Positions 35,401 through 45,179 of a stretch of DNA of 64,000 bases are shown here, piece by piece (position 1 is the first letter of the stretch; every line of letters starts with the position of its first letter). A program made the position numbers and the translations under genes. Source of the stretch: Callipepla californica brunnescens. Its lineage: Eukaryota > Chordata > Aves > Galliformes > Odontophoridae. The stretch is from NCBI GenBank assembly GCA_023055505.1, contig JALIRH010000048.1:2752166-2816165 (forward strand), given 5' to 3'. Below the pieces are notes generated by a model. That model searched no databases. It was not told the DNA's origin and saw only the letters and a program-made list of their open reading frames with translations.

Positions 35401-37541
35401 TACACTTTAAAGAACAGAACAATGTACTTCAGATTTATTACCTTTTAGCAAGTTCATATTCCTTTATTTCAAAATACAGCTTAGCAAAAAGGAATCCTTT
35501 CAACGATTTCTGAAGGGAAAAAAAACATGACAGGTACACATTTTAGATGTACAGTACTTTTGAAGTCATTGAAGGGGGAGACCAATTGCTTTGGTAGCAA
35601 TTGGTAGCAAAAGCTACCAAAGCAATGCTGAGGTGACTTGCAAAACAAGCAACAAGTCTTTACATTTGATATTTTTCATATACACTTCCTACTAAAGGGA
35701 GCAGGAGAATGGGGTCAGCTACATTTAAGTTCTCTTTTCTAGTAATTTATCTACGCTGGTGAAGAAAACAAACCTCGCAGATTAAGAATCCAGATTCTCC
35801 TGCCCATGCTTCTGTCACCTCCCTCTCTTACCTGCCCTGTCCTTGGACTGATAACGTCAGAACTGAACTACTTCACTGAAGAAACATTATTTTCTTTTTT
35901 ACCTGTGCGAATGAGCTACAGGACTAAGAAGTCAAGAGAAAAAGCCTCATGGTGGACCTAAACCAGGGAACAAATCTCAAATCTGAGTGACTGTGCCACT
36001 TCAAAAGTAGATTTCGTCTGAGAATCAAGAAGTGCTGGAGCTAGTTACATCTACGATTCCAAAAGCAAAACAAGTTTCTATCCTCTAAATGCACTTTCAT
36101 TTAGAATGGGAAGAGGATTGGAGACTAAGTTATTCCTGAAAAGTTTTAGAAGCCCTTTCAAAAGAAGGTGGGTCTCCTACTTTTCAGTTCGCACTTGGAA
36201 GTAAAACACAGGTACACTGACATACACCCAAGTGGGATCGTGCTTGTTATCTCCTTGTAAACAAGGTTGAAAAGAAAGAATAAATAACACAATAAACGCT
36301 TGCAGCCTTGTCTGACCCCCCTCTCCAAAATCAGCACAGCAAGAAAAGCAACTACTTCCATCACTGACTGTGATGCACAGCCAGTTGGAAATGCCCCTGA
36401 AAAGAGGAAACTAAACTCACAGCAGCTGACCTTGAGCACAGCAAAAGGAGTATTTTTTGGTTGAGTCCCACAGGAATATCAGCATTGCTGGAGACTCTCT
36501 CTGAATTTGGCAGCGATAAGCTCAACACTGTGCAGCCTCAGCACCATCCAAGTCAGCTAAACAAAGTGACAGGACAGCCCTATGGCTGTCAGAGAAGGTC
36601 AAAATGAAGACGCACACAGGCCTTACGCTTGCATAAAAGCCCTGCTGCATCACGGTATGCACATACACTATACGATATGCTGCTGAATATCCTACTTCTG
36701 CAGCAAAACCAATTCAGAGCAGCACCTTTCAGGATCAAGCTGCTCCTACGAATGGCAGCAGCCCACTCACTATGACCTGCACACCACTCTCCAGCTATCA
36801 GGGAACCATTGCGCTGCCCTGTTATTAACCAATAGGAGCAAAGCTATTTCCCTCCAGCTCTCCCTCTTACTCCTGATGTTTCACAGCGCTGGCACACACA
36901 CTGAAATAACAGCCACACCACACACCGAAGAAGACCAAAAGCTCAAGACTGTGTGCCTCCTCTTTCGGTTCCTAAAGAGAGGGAAGGCTGGCACGTCAGG
37001 AACTCTTCTCGCAAAACAGGAGGGAGCTGCACTTTTTCGCGCTGGGACGGACTAGATGATCTCTAGAGATCCCTTCCGACCGCTCCAACTCCGTGATTCC
37101 GGCACAAAGCTACTGAGGGCTCAGCAGTCTTCAGAGGCGCGCAGCCGTGGAAAAAAAACACACTTTCAAGAAGGCAGCGCGGCTCCCACTCCCCGCCCAC
37201 CCGACTCCACCAGCCCCTGAGGAAGCTCTGACTCAGGAGCGCTCCCCGGAGCGGGAACGCCACGATCTCCCCTCCTCCCCCGTACGGAAAAGGCCGCAAA
37301 GCCCGGCAGCCCCGCGAGCCACGCCGGGCACCAGCACAGGCCGCGGCCGGCCCTCGGGCCCGGCGCCCGCGGGAGGAGAAGGGACGGCGCGGGAAGCGGA
37401 GCCCGGCGCGGCCCGGGGGAGGCCGCGGGAGCTCCGTGCCGGCGCCGGCCGGGCTGCAGCACTCACCTCTCGAGGAGAGGAGGCGGCGGCCTGCACGGAG
37501 GCGACGTATCGCTCCACCTCGGGCTTCGTGCGCCGGATCAT
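17255..37541 (-). CDS. RANBP2: truncated RANBP2-like nucleoporin gene, 26 exons
   Basis: RANBP2 (NUP358) forms the cytoplasmic filaments of the nuclear pore, binds Ran-GTP and, through its IR repeats, SUMO-RanGAP1 and UBC9. This copy has 26 exons with AG/GT borders. Their summed coding length is 5,184 nt, or 1,728 codons, with every junction phase compatible and no stop. Retained: the alpha-helical/TPR N-terminal domain, RanBD1 and the IR1 region. Missing relative to human: one FG cluster, most zinc fingers, RanBD2-4 and the cyclophilin domain. The start codon is in a CpG-rich promoter and the encoded N-terminus ([12 protein letters not shown]) aligns with the family. The last exon ends at [10 protein letters not shown], the leading edge of RanBD4, with a GTGAGG donor and no family exon beyond it. 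An intact frame argues for recent origin or selection. An assembly collapse remains possible. Confidence 0.9.
17552..18362 (-). CDS. RANBP2: RANBP2-like exons 24-25
   Basis: Exons at 18131-18362 and 17552-17650. The first is a Ser/Thr/Glu-rich linker with [10 protein letters not shown], conserved in RANBP2. The second encodes [18 protein letters not shown] and GDFAFGSK, an FG-repeat segment. The second ends in phase 1, the phase needed by the LIMS1 exon at 15432-15579. Confidence 0.88.
19027..19214 (-). CDS. RANBP2: RANBP2-like exon: degenerate IR2
   Basis: It aligns with the second internal repeat by position and by [19 protein letters not shown], where human reads a LKLPPTFFCG-type core. 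The SUMO/UBC9-contacting core is not conserved, so IR2 is probably not functional. The donor is a weak GTACGG. Confidence 0.75.
19736..19816 (-). CDS. RANBP2: RANBP2-like exon: linker between IR repeats
   Basis: It encodes [20 protein letters not shown], matching the segment between IR1 and IR2. The end is Lys-rich. The donor is GTATGT. Phases agree with both neighbours. Confidence 0.88.
20266..20433 (-). CDS. RANBP2: RANBP2-like exon: IR1 region
   Basis: It encodes [18 protein letters not shown] and [15 protein letters not shown], the first internal repeat that contacts SUMO-RanGAP1 and UBC9. VIVYELTP is the SUMO-interacting core. Acceptor tacaaag, donor GTAAGG. Confidence 0.92.
20886..21646 (-). 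repeat. segmental duplication, left copy
   Basis: It shares exon and intron sequence with 23281-24066 (starting aattcaagttttagct in both). The block 21241-21580 appears identical to 23648-23987 by eye. Beyond 21582 the copies differ at roughly one base in nine. Confidence 0.9.
21257..21646 (-). CDS. tandem copy of the large exon's 3' part, possible cassette exon
   Basis: A near-identical copy of the last 390 nt of the large exon, 2.4 kb downstream in the transcript. It is open throughout, has the same GTGAGT donor, and begins after an aatgcag acceptor. Using that acceptor it starts and ends in phase 1, so it fits between 23664-25236 and 20266-20433 without breaking the frame and would add 130 residues (half a zinc finger plus an FG-containing segment). 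Inclusion is inference; the upstream pyrimidine tract is poor. Confidence 0.55.
21692..21755 (+). repeat. CR1 3' end
   Basis: gggttggacttgac and ccaacccctacaattctgtg are the CR1 tail. It lies beside the left copy of the duplication and may mark its edge. Confidence 0.75.
21760..23280. other. intronic spacer between duplicate copies
   Basis: AT-rich sequence with an oligo-A run near 22600. No exon or recognisable repeat was seen. Confidence 0.5.
23281..24066 (-). repeat. segmental duplication, right copy
   Basis: Partner of 20886-21646 in direct orientation, about 2.4 kb away. This copy is continuous with the rest of the large exon, so it is presumably the original. It has a short insertion (ttaagcactcaaccc) near 23370. 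Confidence 0.9.
23664..25236 (-). CDS. RANBP2: RANBP2-like large exon with RanBD1, internally deleted
   Basis: The exon is 1,573 nt; the human equivalent is roughly 5 kb. In order it encodes an [10 protein letters not shown] segment, an acidic lead-in, a full RanBD1 ([59 protein letters not shown]), a low-complexity Ser/Thr linker, one zinc finger and half of another. It then jumps to the segment that in human ends the exon ([20 protein letters not shown]). The first finger keeps Cys-x2-Cys but reads Arg and Gly where the second Cys pair should be (TKRVAGQNP, 24079-24090). The second finger stops after CCVC. The deletion removes RanBD2, RanBD3 and the other fingers, yet the frame is kept. It ends in phase 1 at GTGAGT. 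Confidence 0.92.
25738..29557 (-). CDS. RANBP2: RANBP2-like exons 10-19, rest of N-terminal domain
   Basis: Exons at 29379-29557, 29104-29279, 28682-28805, 28148-28309, 27674-27802, 27446-27592, 26781-26960, 26616-26699, 26006-26144 and 25738-25835. Landmarks are [23 protein letters not shown]-like [37 protein letters not shown] and [16 protein letters not shown]. Exon 29104-29279 has no ATG but is open in the correct frame. All phases fit. The human exon that follows (PQQ-rich segment) has no counterpart here. Confidence 0.92.
30635..35509 (-). CDS. RANBP2: RANBP2-like exons 2-9, TPR/N-terminal domain
   Basis: Exons at 35442-35509, 34850-34961, 34535-34687, 33654-33884, 33199-33344, 32299-32491, 31583-31673 and 30635-30844. 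They encode the TPR-containing start of the pore-anchoring domain, recognisable in [50 protein letters not shown] and [19 protein letters not shown]. Each intron has GT/AG ends and phases agree throughout. Differences from human RANBP2 are conservative substitutions, as expected for an ortholog or a recent paralog. Confidence 0.93.
34703..34722. repeat. (CA)n microsatellite
   Basis: About ten CA units followed by an A run, just after a RANBP2-like exon boundary. Confidence 0.85.
35585..35626. repeat. perfect 14-bp inverted repeat
   Basis: Arms attgctttggtagc (35585-35598) and gctaccaaagcaat (35613-35626) with a 14-base spacer. The left arm overlaps a short direct repeat (ttggtagcaa twice). 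It is intronic in the RANBP2-like gene. Confidence 0.8.
37037..37103 (+). repeat. CR1 3' end
   Basis: gacggactagatgatctctagagatcccttccgacc followed by a mutated terminal repeat. It lies in the first intron of the RANBP2-like gene. Confidence 0.75.
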
Positions 37542-37800
37542 GGCGCCGAGCCCGGCCGGCCGGCACCCGTCGGCGGTGAGCGCGCTGGGCGTCGCCAGAA
37601 GAAAAGGAGAAGCGGCGGAAGGCCGGCACTCTCGCGTTTCGCGACTTCCCGCTCCCCGCGCGAGTGCCGAAATGCCCTCCGCTGCTGAGATGTGTGCGCA
37701 CGCGCGGTGGGAGCGGCGGTTGCGCAGTTCGCTCTGTGACTCTGGGACTCTGTGACGTAGTGACGGGGGTGTGGGCGTGCCGCTGGCGCCCTCCTCAGCT
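37140..37800 (-). promoter_or_regulatory. CpG-rich promoter region of the RANBP2-like gene
   Basis: Dense CpG and high GC, unlike the surrounding sequence, covering exon 1 and about 250 bases upstream. This is typical of housekeeping promoters without TATA. The long ORFs on both strands here are by-products of high GC. Confidence 0.7.
37467..37541 (-). CDS. RANBP2: RANBP2-like exon 1 (start codon)
   Basis: The ATG is read at 37541-37539 and gives 25 codons ending in phase 0 at a GTGAGT donor. The peptide starts [17 protein letters not shown], matching the RANBP2 N-terminus. The exon lies inside the CpG-rich region. Confidence 0.93.
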
Positions 37801-37871
37801 TCTCCAGCCCTGGGATTCGCTGCTTTCATTCATGCCGGGGAGTCCTGGCTGCTCTATAGTCCAGACTAACT

Positions 37872-38705
37872 CCTCACCCCTGAGGCCCCACTCGTGAGTC
37901 CTGAGGCCCCACTCCTCACCCCTGAGGCCCCACTCCTCACCCCTGAGGCCCCACTCCTTACCCCTGACGCCCCACTCCTCACCCCTGAGGCCCCACTCGT
38001 GAGTCCTGAGGCCCCACTCGTGAGTTCTGAGGCCCCACTCCTCGGCCCTGAGGCCCCACTCGTGAGTCCTGAGGCCCCACTCCTCACCCCTGAGGCCCCA
38101 CTCGTGAGTCCTGAGGCCCCACTCGTGAGTTCTGAGGCCCCACTCCTCGGCCCTGAGGCCCCACTCGTGAGTCCTGAGGCCCCACTCCTCACCCCTGAAG
38201 CCCCACTCGTGAGTCCTGAGGCCCCACTCCTCACCCCTGAGGCCCCACTCGTGAGTCCTGAGGCCCCACTCCTACCCCTGAGGCCCCACTCGTGAGTCCT
38301 GAGGCCCCACTCGTGAGTCCTGAGGCCCCACTCCTCACCCCTGAGGCCCCACTCCTCACCCCTGAGGCCCCACTCGTGAGTCCTGAGGCCCCACTCCTCG
38401 CCCCTGAAGCCCCACTCGTGAGTCCTGAGGCCCCACTCCTCGCCCCTGAGGCCCCACTCGTGAGTCCTGAGGCCCCACTCCTCGCCCCTGAGGCCCCACT
38501 CGTGAGTCCTGAGGCCCCACTCCTCACCCCTGAGGCCCCACTCGTGAGTCCTGAGGCCCCACTCGTGAGTCCTGAGGCCCCACTCCTCGCCCCTGAGGCC
38601 CCACTCCTCGCCCCTGAGGCCCCACTCCTCGCCCCTGAGGCCCCACTCGTGAGTCCTGAGGCCCCACTCCTCGCCCCTGAGGCCCCACTCCTCGCCCCTG
38701 AGGTG
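37872..38705. repeat. 21-bp minisatellite, about 40 copies
   Basis: The unit is gaggccccactc plus a 9-base variable part (ctcacccct, gtgagtcct, gtgagttct, ctcggccct, ctcgcccct). A block of five units (105 bp) is repeated in tandem at about 38,000-38,210, a higher-order repeat. One unit near 38270 is one base short. The strand is C-rich on plus and G-rich on minus. Both strands are open because 21 is a multiple of three. It lies about 330 bases upstream of the RANBP2-like start codon. Confidence 0.95.
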
Positions 38706-38857
38706 ATGGAGTCACCGACCCTGGAGGCCATTGGAGGAATGTTTAGACATGGTGTTGAGGAACATGGTTTAGTGAGAACGATTGGTGATAGACGGACTGT
38801 TGGACTGGATGATCTTGTGGTTTTTTCCAACCTTGGTGATTCTATGATTCTACTAGG
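38703..38857 (+). repeat. CR1 3' end
   Basis: gtgatggagtcaccgaccctggag, gactggatgatcttgtgg and ccaaccttggtgattctatg are CR1 tail phrases. The minisatellite abuts it, so the array may have expanded from a CR1 insertion edge. Confidence 0.8.
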
Positions 38858-38859
38858 TG

Positions 38860-40140
38860 TTGTAAATCTGTCAGTTCATTCTTTGTTAGCTCAGATATAC
38901 CTTAGCATGGGACATGTTTACCTTTGACTGGTCTACAAATAGATTTGTTTATCATTTCTTTCTCTTGCTCGCTTTTTGGACTGAATGTGGTTAAAAACCC
39001 TCCCTTTTTATTACAGATGATTTTTTTTTTAATTCCCTGCTTACTATAATGGTATGGTTTCTTTTCTAGACAAGCAAAGCTGAAATTGTATTCTAATCAT
39101 AGCTTGTAAAATGCCACAAAAGATTTTTGGTCTTCTTCTTTGTGCTAAGAAAAAGATCTGCAGCTGAGAGAAAAATGCCAAGTTTCAAAGAATTGTTTTC
39201 ATTGTGCAGAATAGTTTTGGAGTTACTGTATGTAAGGAGAACTGGATTCTGAATGACAATTGAAAAGTTAATTTAACTTTTGGGGAGTAAGTTAGTCTTC
39301 TTAAAGTCTCTATTGTACACAGAAAGTTGACACCATCAGCACACTCTTGTAAAAAATCATTTTTTCTTCCAAATTTATTACTTTGGGTAGCATTTTATAA
39401 CATGTATTATGTACTTTTTTCTCTTACAGCCTTCCTCAGAAAGCAGCGAGCTACTGTGTTCATAGTTGAAAAAAAAAAATCACAAAGTGTGTGTTTAATC
39501 TAGATTTTTTCCAAGGGATTTACATGACTCTCCTCTGCCATTTTGCATTTGTCTTTAAGAGGGATTTGGATTATGTGAAAGCTCAGAGTATTTGACTGCT
39601 GCTGAGCAAGTTATCTGCCACAGAAAGCTCTGCTATGGATATGTATCAGCCTTACTTATTTTTTTATTTTTTCTTTCTGTTTTGGAAGTTGAACTCTCAG
39701 ATAAGTGCAGCACAAGACCAGAAATAAGTGTTTGTGAGAGTGCTTGTAGGAGTTTAACATTCTTTTAGCCAACACAGATTAATTCATAAACCAACTATCT
39801 CAGATACTGCAGATTGGGCACTTTGTTTGTGACCTCTTGCTACAAACCTCCTTCTGTATTTTCCTGTAGGTTGTCTGCCTTCCAAGATTATGACTTGTCA
39901 CTGGTTTGGATTGGTAATTGACATGTTTCACTGAATCTCTCTATTTTTGGTATTCAGAAATCTGGTGACCGAGTCAAAAGTATAGAGGATTTTAACTGGA
40001 GGTGTAGTTCTCTTTACCTGAATCAAACAGAGACCACTTCTCAGTTTAATAACCATCAGTTGCCATGGCTTATCGGGACAGAGGAAAAAAACCTGGTGAT
40101 TCACTGCTCCCTGTTGAAGACCTCTGTTGATGATGAGAGG
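38860..40140. other. no gene seen
   Basis: AT-rich sequence. I looked for upstream NDUFA9 exons here and found none. Confidence 0.5.
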
Positions 40141-40149
40141 GAATGGCTT

Positions 40150-40340
40150 TAAGTTGCATCAGAGGAGTTTGTGTTGGATATTAAGAAAAATTTATTCTCA
40201 GAAAATGTGGTGAGGTGTTGGAAGAGGCTGCCCAGGAAGTTGGTGGAGTCCCTGTCCATGGAGTTGTTCAAGAAGCACATGTGTTTGGACTGGATGATCT
40301 TTGTGGTCTTTTTCCACCTTATAATGATATGATTCTGTAA
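40150..40340 (+). repeat. CR1 3' end
   Basis: gaggctgcccaggaagttgg, ggagtccctgtccatggag and ggactggatgatctttgtgg follow CR1 order, ending attctgtaat. Confidence 0.8.
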
Positions 40341-40597
40341 TTCAGACTGATTTAATCTTTCCAGGTGAAAAAGCAGGTAGTACTACTGCTGTAGTTGAAG
40401 CTTTATATTGAGTTTCTCTGATTTCAGGTATGTATTATATGAAGGATTCCTCACAAAAGGAGACTTTCTAACAAAGCATAAAGATAGATTTTTTTTAAAA
40501 TGTATTCAGGTAATATGTGATAACTGCTACTAACTACTGCCTGTTAGTAGGCAACCACTGTCAGTTGGTCTTAAATTAAAATTTGTTTTTGTTTTAG

Positions 40598-42809
40598 AAA
40601 CTTCAGTTTTGAAGATGAATTTGTAAATATTCCTAGAAGTATTGCCCAGATAACTAGAGAGGCTGGTGTGGAAGCATTTATTCATATCTCTCACCTGAAT
40701 GCTAGCACGAAGAGTCCTTCCAAATACCTGAGGAGTAAAGTAAGTCTAGTATCCTTTTGATTGTATTCTGAGACATCCTCAGACTTTTCTGGTTTTGTTT
40801 GTTTTTTTTCTTTCTGTCTAGGTCTCTTTGAAAGAAATCAGAGGATGAATATACTGTGTATCAGATTGGATATTAGAAAAACATTAGTATCAGAAAGAAA
40901 GAAGGTGTTAGAACAGGCTGCTGAGGAACATGGTGGAGTCAGTGTCTCTGGAGGTTTTCCTCTGGAGGAAAAGGGTAGATGCAGCACTTCGGGACATGGT
41001 TTAGTGGGCATGGTGGTGATAGGTCAGCGTTTAGACAGCATGATCTTAGTAGTCTTTTCCAACCTATATGATTGTATGACATACTTTCTTCAGCTGAGGA
41101 ATTTTTGTGTTACTGTACTCACTGGGGGCTGGAAATCTTCCTAAGTACTTAATGTGCTTTGAAGGGAAGTAGATGTAGGATTTCTGAAAATGTTCCTTCT
41201 GTATTTGATTATATTTGCATTTACAATTACTGTTGTTTAGAAATAGTTTTATGATGGTTTGGAGTCTGATATCATGCTTAATATTGAAGGCTGAAATGAC
41301 TTAGCAAATGCAGGTAAGTAGATGATCTCAAAATTAGTCCAGCAAAAAACAGTTTAACATCACCAATACAGGCCCTCGTGGTGAAATTGTTAGCTGTTCT
41401 TGTAAGAAATGTAAAAGTTTGTTTTTGACCTCCTATTTTTTTTTCCTTTTCAGGAGGTATAGTTTCCTATTATTACTTTTGTCTTTTCTGTATAGCTGGT
41501 GTCAAGTCCCAGTTTCATCTATTTTGTTTTATTTTGTCCTGCCTGTTGAACTCTGTTGCCTATTGTAATAGAATTTTTGTTCTAAAACCAAATTTTTGTA
41601 GCTGCCTGTGTAATGGCTCTATAGGGTAGTTAGTCCTAACTGTATTCACTAGTCCCATGTGGAAAGTAGATGCGCTGAAGTTGAAAGCTTCCACTGAAGT
41701 TTATTCCACTCTATTTCAGCAGTGCTTTAGTGTTCTGACAGTCTAGCAGGGGCTGATTAAACCTGTTTGGTTTTTTTCCAAGCTTTCCTCTGACACAAAC
41801 TAGAGAGCTGCTTCCTTTTTGAATTTTGATGCTTTTGATGTGCATCCATTCACTAATGATGTTGCATGGGATGTTCTTATGGGACTTTGGGAACAGAGTG
41901 TGAGACTTGTTTAAGCAAAGCATCTCAAAGACCAGATAACTGATACCAATTGTTTTGTTCTATATCCTTGAATATTATAGTCAGCATACGGTAAATTCTG
42001 AAAAGGTATCTTTTTTGGGCACATTCAGAATGGATCTTATTGATATGGTCATTTTAATTGAATGACAGGCTGTTGGAGAGATAGCAGTGAGGGAAGAATT
42101 TCCAGATGCTCTAATTATGAAGCCTTCTGAGGTGTCTGGGAGAGAAGACCAATTTCTCAATCATTATGCGAGTATGTATTCTTGAAATAATAAAGCTGTG
42201 TCCTGTTGGTATACCTGTCTGTAGAGAACAGAGGGAAAAAGCAGCCTACTCTTAAGAAGTGGAGGTGTATTTTTATCATAAATGTACTGTTTCGTTAAGA
42301 AAAGATGTGTAACAGAAAAAGTTTTCATCTTGGGACGAAGTGGTAGATCCTGAATTCTTTCAAATTCTTTCCAATTGAAACTTTTCTGATTGATGATATT
42401 TACTATTTTTTATTAGGTTGTCTTGAGCTAAGCTCTGATCATCCTAACTGAAATTAACTTTTCACTTTGGTAATGCTGGAATGTAAGGAAGATCTGGGCT
42501 ATTCTAGGCTCATAGGAAGCAAAAGTACTGACTCATATCCCCAGTAAAATCAGAGTAGAGGCTACTTCTCTGGCAAAGTTGAAGTACCTCTTAACAACTC
42601 TAGAGGAACAATAAACATAGCCTTCCCATGGTTATTAAAACAGAATGTGGGTGGTAATTCTTTCCAATTCTTTTATAGCATAACGTGTATTGATTATTCA
42701 CCTACTGAAAGCATTTACAGATTTGTTTTTTTCTCCACTAGATATGCACTGGTTTGGTGGTGTGCCTCTTATTTCTTTGGGCAAAAAAACAGGGAAGCAA
42801 CCAGTATAT
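40598..42809 (+). pseudogene. NDUFA9: three NDUFA9 exons, partial copy
   Basis: NDUFA9 is a mitochondrial complex I accessory subunit with an NADPH-binding atypical SDR fold. Exons at 40598-40739, 42069-42171 and 42742-42809 encode 104 contiguous residues of its middle, including [66 protein letters not shown] and [20 protein letters not shown]. All splice sites fit consensus (donors GTAAGT, GTATGT, GTAAGT), phases match and no stop occurs. The Rossmann-fold start and the C-terminal exons are not found in the window; a retrovirus begins about 150 bases downstream. Because introns are retained it is a genomic duplicate, not a processed copy. Divergence from the family is greater than in LIMS1 or the RANBP2-like gene. 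Confidence 0.82.
40850..41082 (+). repeat. CR1 3' end inside an NDUFA9 intron
   Basis: gaacaggctgctgaggaaca, ggtggagtcagtgtctctgg and cttttccaacctatatgatt identify a diverged CR1 tail. Confidence 0.75.
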
Positions 42810-43199
42810 GTAAGTTTTTCTACAACTAAGACAATTCAGAGAATCCAGCTTGGACTCTCACTGGTCGAACGCTACAGGGCAACCAGTTTTGTTGCTGGTA
42901 CTCTACTGTTATATTTTCTGCTCCCTTACCTAGCTGTCCCTTGACCCTGTGAACGAATAGCTTTTACCCCTATTGGGAGTCTGAATTTCAGAGTTGTTGT
43001 CCCCATTTTTTTAATTTATTTTTTTTTACTTTGGTTTAAGATGTCCTACCCTCAGAAACTCATTGCAAAGCCCCCCTTTTGCAGACACCCCTCCCGCAAT
43101 GGTATCACCACTTCTCCTTACAATAACAACATATATAAATCATACAAAAAGGTAGCATCCACACTGAGTTCTTTGCATGAGCATTATCGTTGTATTCGT

Positions 43200-44380
43200 A
43201 TTTTCAGTTCTCCTGGAGATGATGCAACTTTCCAGTCCTTAGTATCGATGGGACCTTTTACACAGGAGACTTGAGTCCAGGCTCCCTCCGCAGTATGCAC
43301 CACCATCTCTGTAGTTAAGGTAACAAGAAAAGGTCCCTCCCAACATAGGGTTAAGGAAGTTTCTTTCCAGGTTATATTTATTTATTTATTTATTTTATTA
43401 ACACTCTATCTCCTGGCTTCAGATGTTAAAGGGATTACATTATGTCGCCAGCAAATCTGCCTCCTTATCCTCAGACTTCCCCACGGATTACAAACAGCAA
43501 TTTCAATTATCTTCTCTAGGCTTTCCATTGTGTTGTAAACAACCACCCTGCCCACCATTGTGTTGTCCTTATCTTCATGGGATCTCCCCTCTACTGAGAT
43601 GCAAACAGCAGCTCTCTTCATCAGTACCTGCATTTCTATGGTCCCTGAGTTTCTTCCTAAAGTTACCTGTTTGCTCAAGCTATGATGCCCAGTTTAGATT
43701 CAATCCAATTCAATTCCTTGATTTAATTCCATATAGCATCTCATAGGGGAATATCCCGTGTTCCGAATTGGGCATACTCCAAGACATCTTAGTTTCTAAC
43801 ATCAACTTTGTTAACTGTGCCTTCAAGGTACCATTCATCCTCTCTTAAAATTTGGGAGGTAAAATGGTTTCCTTGAGAGGAATCGATTACTCCTATAAAA
43901 CCATATCTAGGGATAATGTCTTCCAAGAGATGTTTGTCCACTGTTTGAGCAGTGGCCCTACTTGTACTATTACTAGCAAATCCCTATACCTTCCTGCCTT
44001 TGGTAATTCAGTAAAATCCATCTGTTCTCATTCAAAAGTTCTGTGTGCCAGTGATCTCCCTCCTGAGGGTGTTTGTCATAGATTTCATTTGTTAACCTTT
44101 TTGGCAAATTAAGCAATCCCTAGTTTCTTCCTTTGCTATTTCAAATATCCCTATATACCCACAAAATTTCAAGAAATGATCTGCCAATGCCCTAGTTCCC
44201 CAGTGGGTTCTCTGGTGCATTTGCTGCACAGTTCTTTGGGCAAAGTTCTTGGGTAATAATTCCCGGCCATCAGGCAAAATCCACTTATTATCAGTCCATT
44301 TTACTCCTAATTTCTCAAAGCTCTCTCTTTCTATTTGAGAACAGATTTTTGGTGTTTCCTTTTTGTCATCTTGGGTTCTT
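43200..44380 (-). pseudogene. class I ERV integrase
   Basis: Right end: RNase H tail and integrase zinc-binding domain, with His-x3-His (HQRTH) and Cys-x2-Cys (CLIC) at 44092-44277. Left end: a C-terminal domain (WEGPFLVTLTTE, PGELKIRIQ) at about 43210-43370. The catalytic core between them is broken by stops. Confidence 0.7.
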
Positions 44381-44559
44381 ATTTCCTCTCTCTTAGAGAG
44401 TATAAAAGTGCTGCCCTTTTTGCCTCCTCATCTGCCCGATTAACTCAGTTTTTATTAAAGGACACAACTGAGTTGGGGAGGCTTCTAATTTGTCTAACCT
44501 TACTTTTATTCCTTCCAGTCCTTCTAGAGGATAGATTTTTTTCTTCTTGAGGCACTCTA

Positions 44560-44920
44560 TGTATAACTGTCACTGTTATCCTTACAGTAACCCTTCAGAG
44601 CCTCTAGTAAGAGTTTTTCATTTTCTAATTGTCTTTTGAGTTCATCTGTCTATTTCTGCAGTTTCAACCAATTCCTGAAGTGACTCCGTAGTTTGGCTTT
44701 CCAGTTTCAACTGCTAGTCACAGAATTCTATGGCTGCAACCAAAGCCAAATCCAATAATGCACAAATAAAGACCTTCCCATTTTCCAGCTCGGGTACGAC
44801 CGTTTTTCTACAGGATACTGTCTGAAACGCTCTGCAATTATGCCAGTTCTGCCGTGCCCAGTCTACCCCTGTTAACGAGGGTCTGGCACCATGCCTTTCT
44901 AATAGGTCAAATAACACATC
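44560..44920 (-). pseudogene. displaced gag-like segment
   Basis: An open stretch (LLERHGARP, GVDWARQNWHNC) followed by a charged helical segment. It resembles a gag fragment but lies between protease and integrase, where RT belongs. This suggests rearrangement or a second inserted element. Confidence 0.35.
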
Positions 44921-45179
44921 TCACCTTTCATTGTGACTACACTGTCGCTCATTTCTCACTACCCAGAAAAGGTCTAGACTGAGGGGATGGAGGTACTTAA
45001 AAGCTCAATTAACACCTCACCACCCCCCCACCCAGGAAGACGCAACACACCTATTAAGCAAATGTAAATACTGTTCCAATCACTCCTCCCTCTTGCTGAG
45101 GGGAGCACACAAAAAGACAAAAGCTAAAAACAACACTTTCATAAGCTACAGTAAATAAACTTCTTGGAGAGCTACACAG

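Noticed and set aside
37063..37829. Long ORFs of about 200 codons on both strands around exon 1
   Set aside because: They lie in CpG-rich DNA, lack conserved motifs and overlap the real exon in other frames.
37872..38705. Regular array that could suggest CRISPR, or Pro-rich repeat proteins from the long ORFs on both strands
   Set aside because: There are no unique spacers, the unit is a contiguous 21-mer, and the genome is avian. Openness follows from a repeat length divisible by three.
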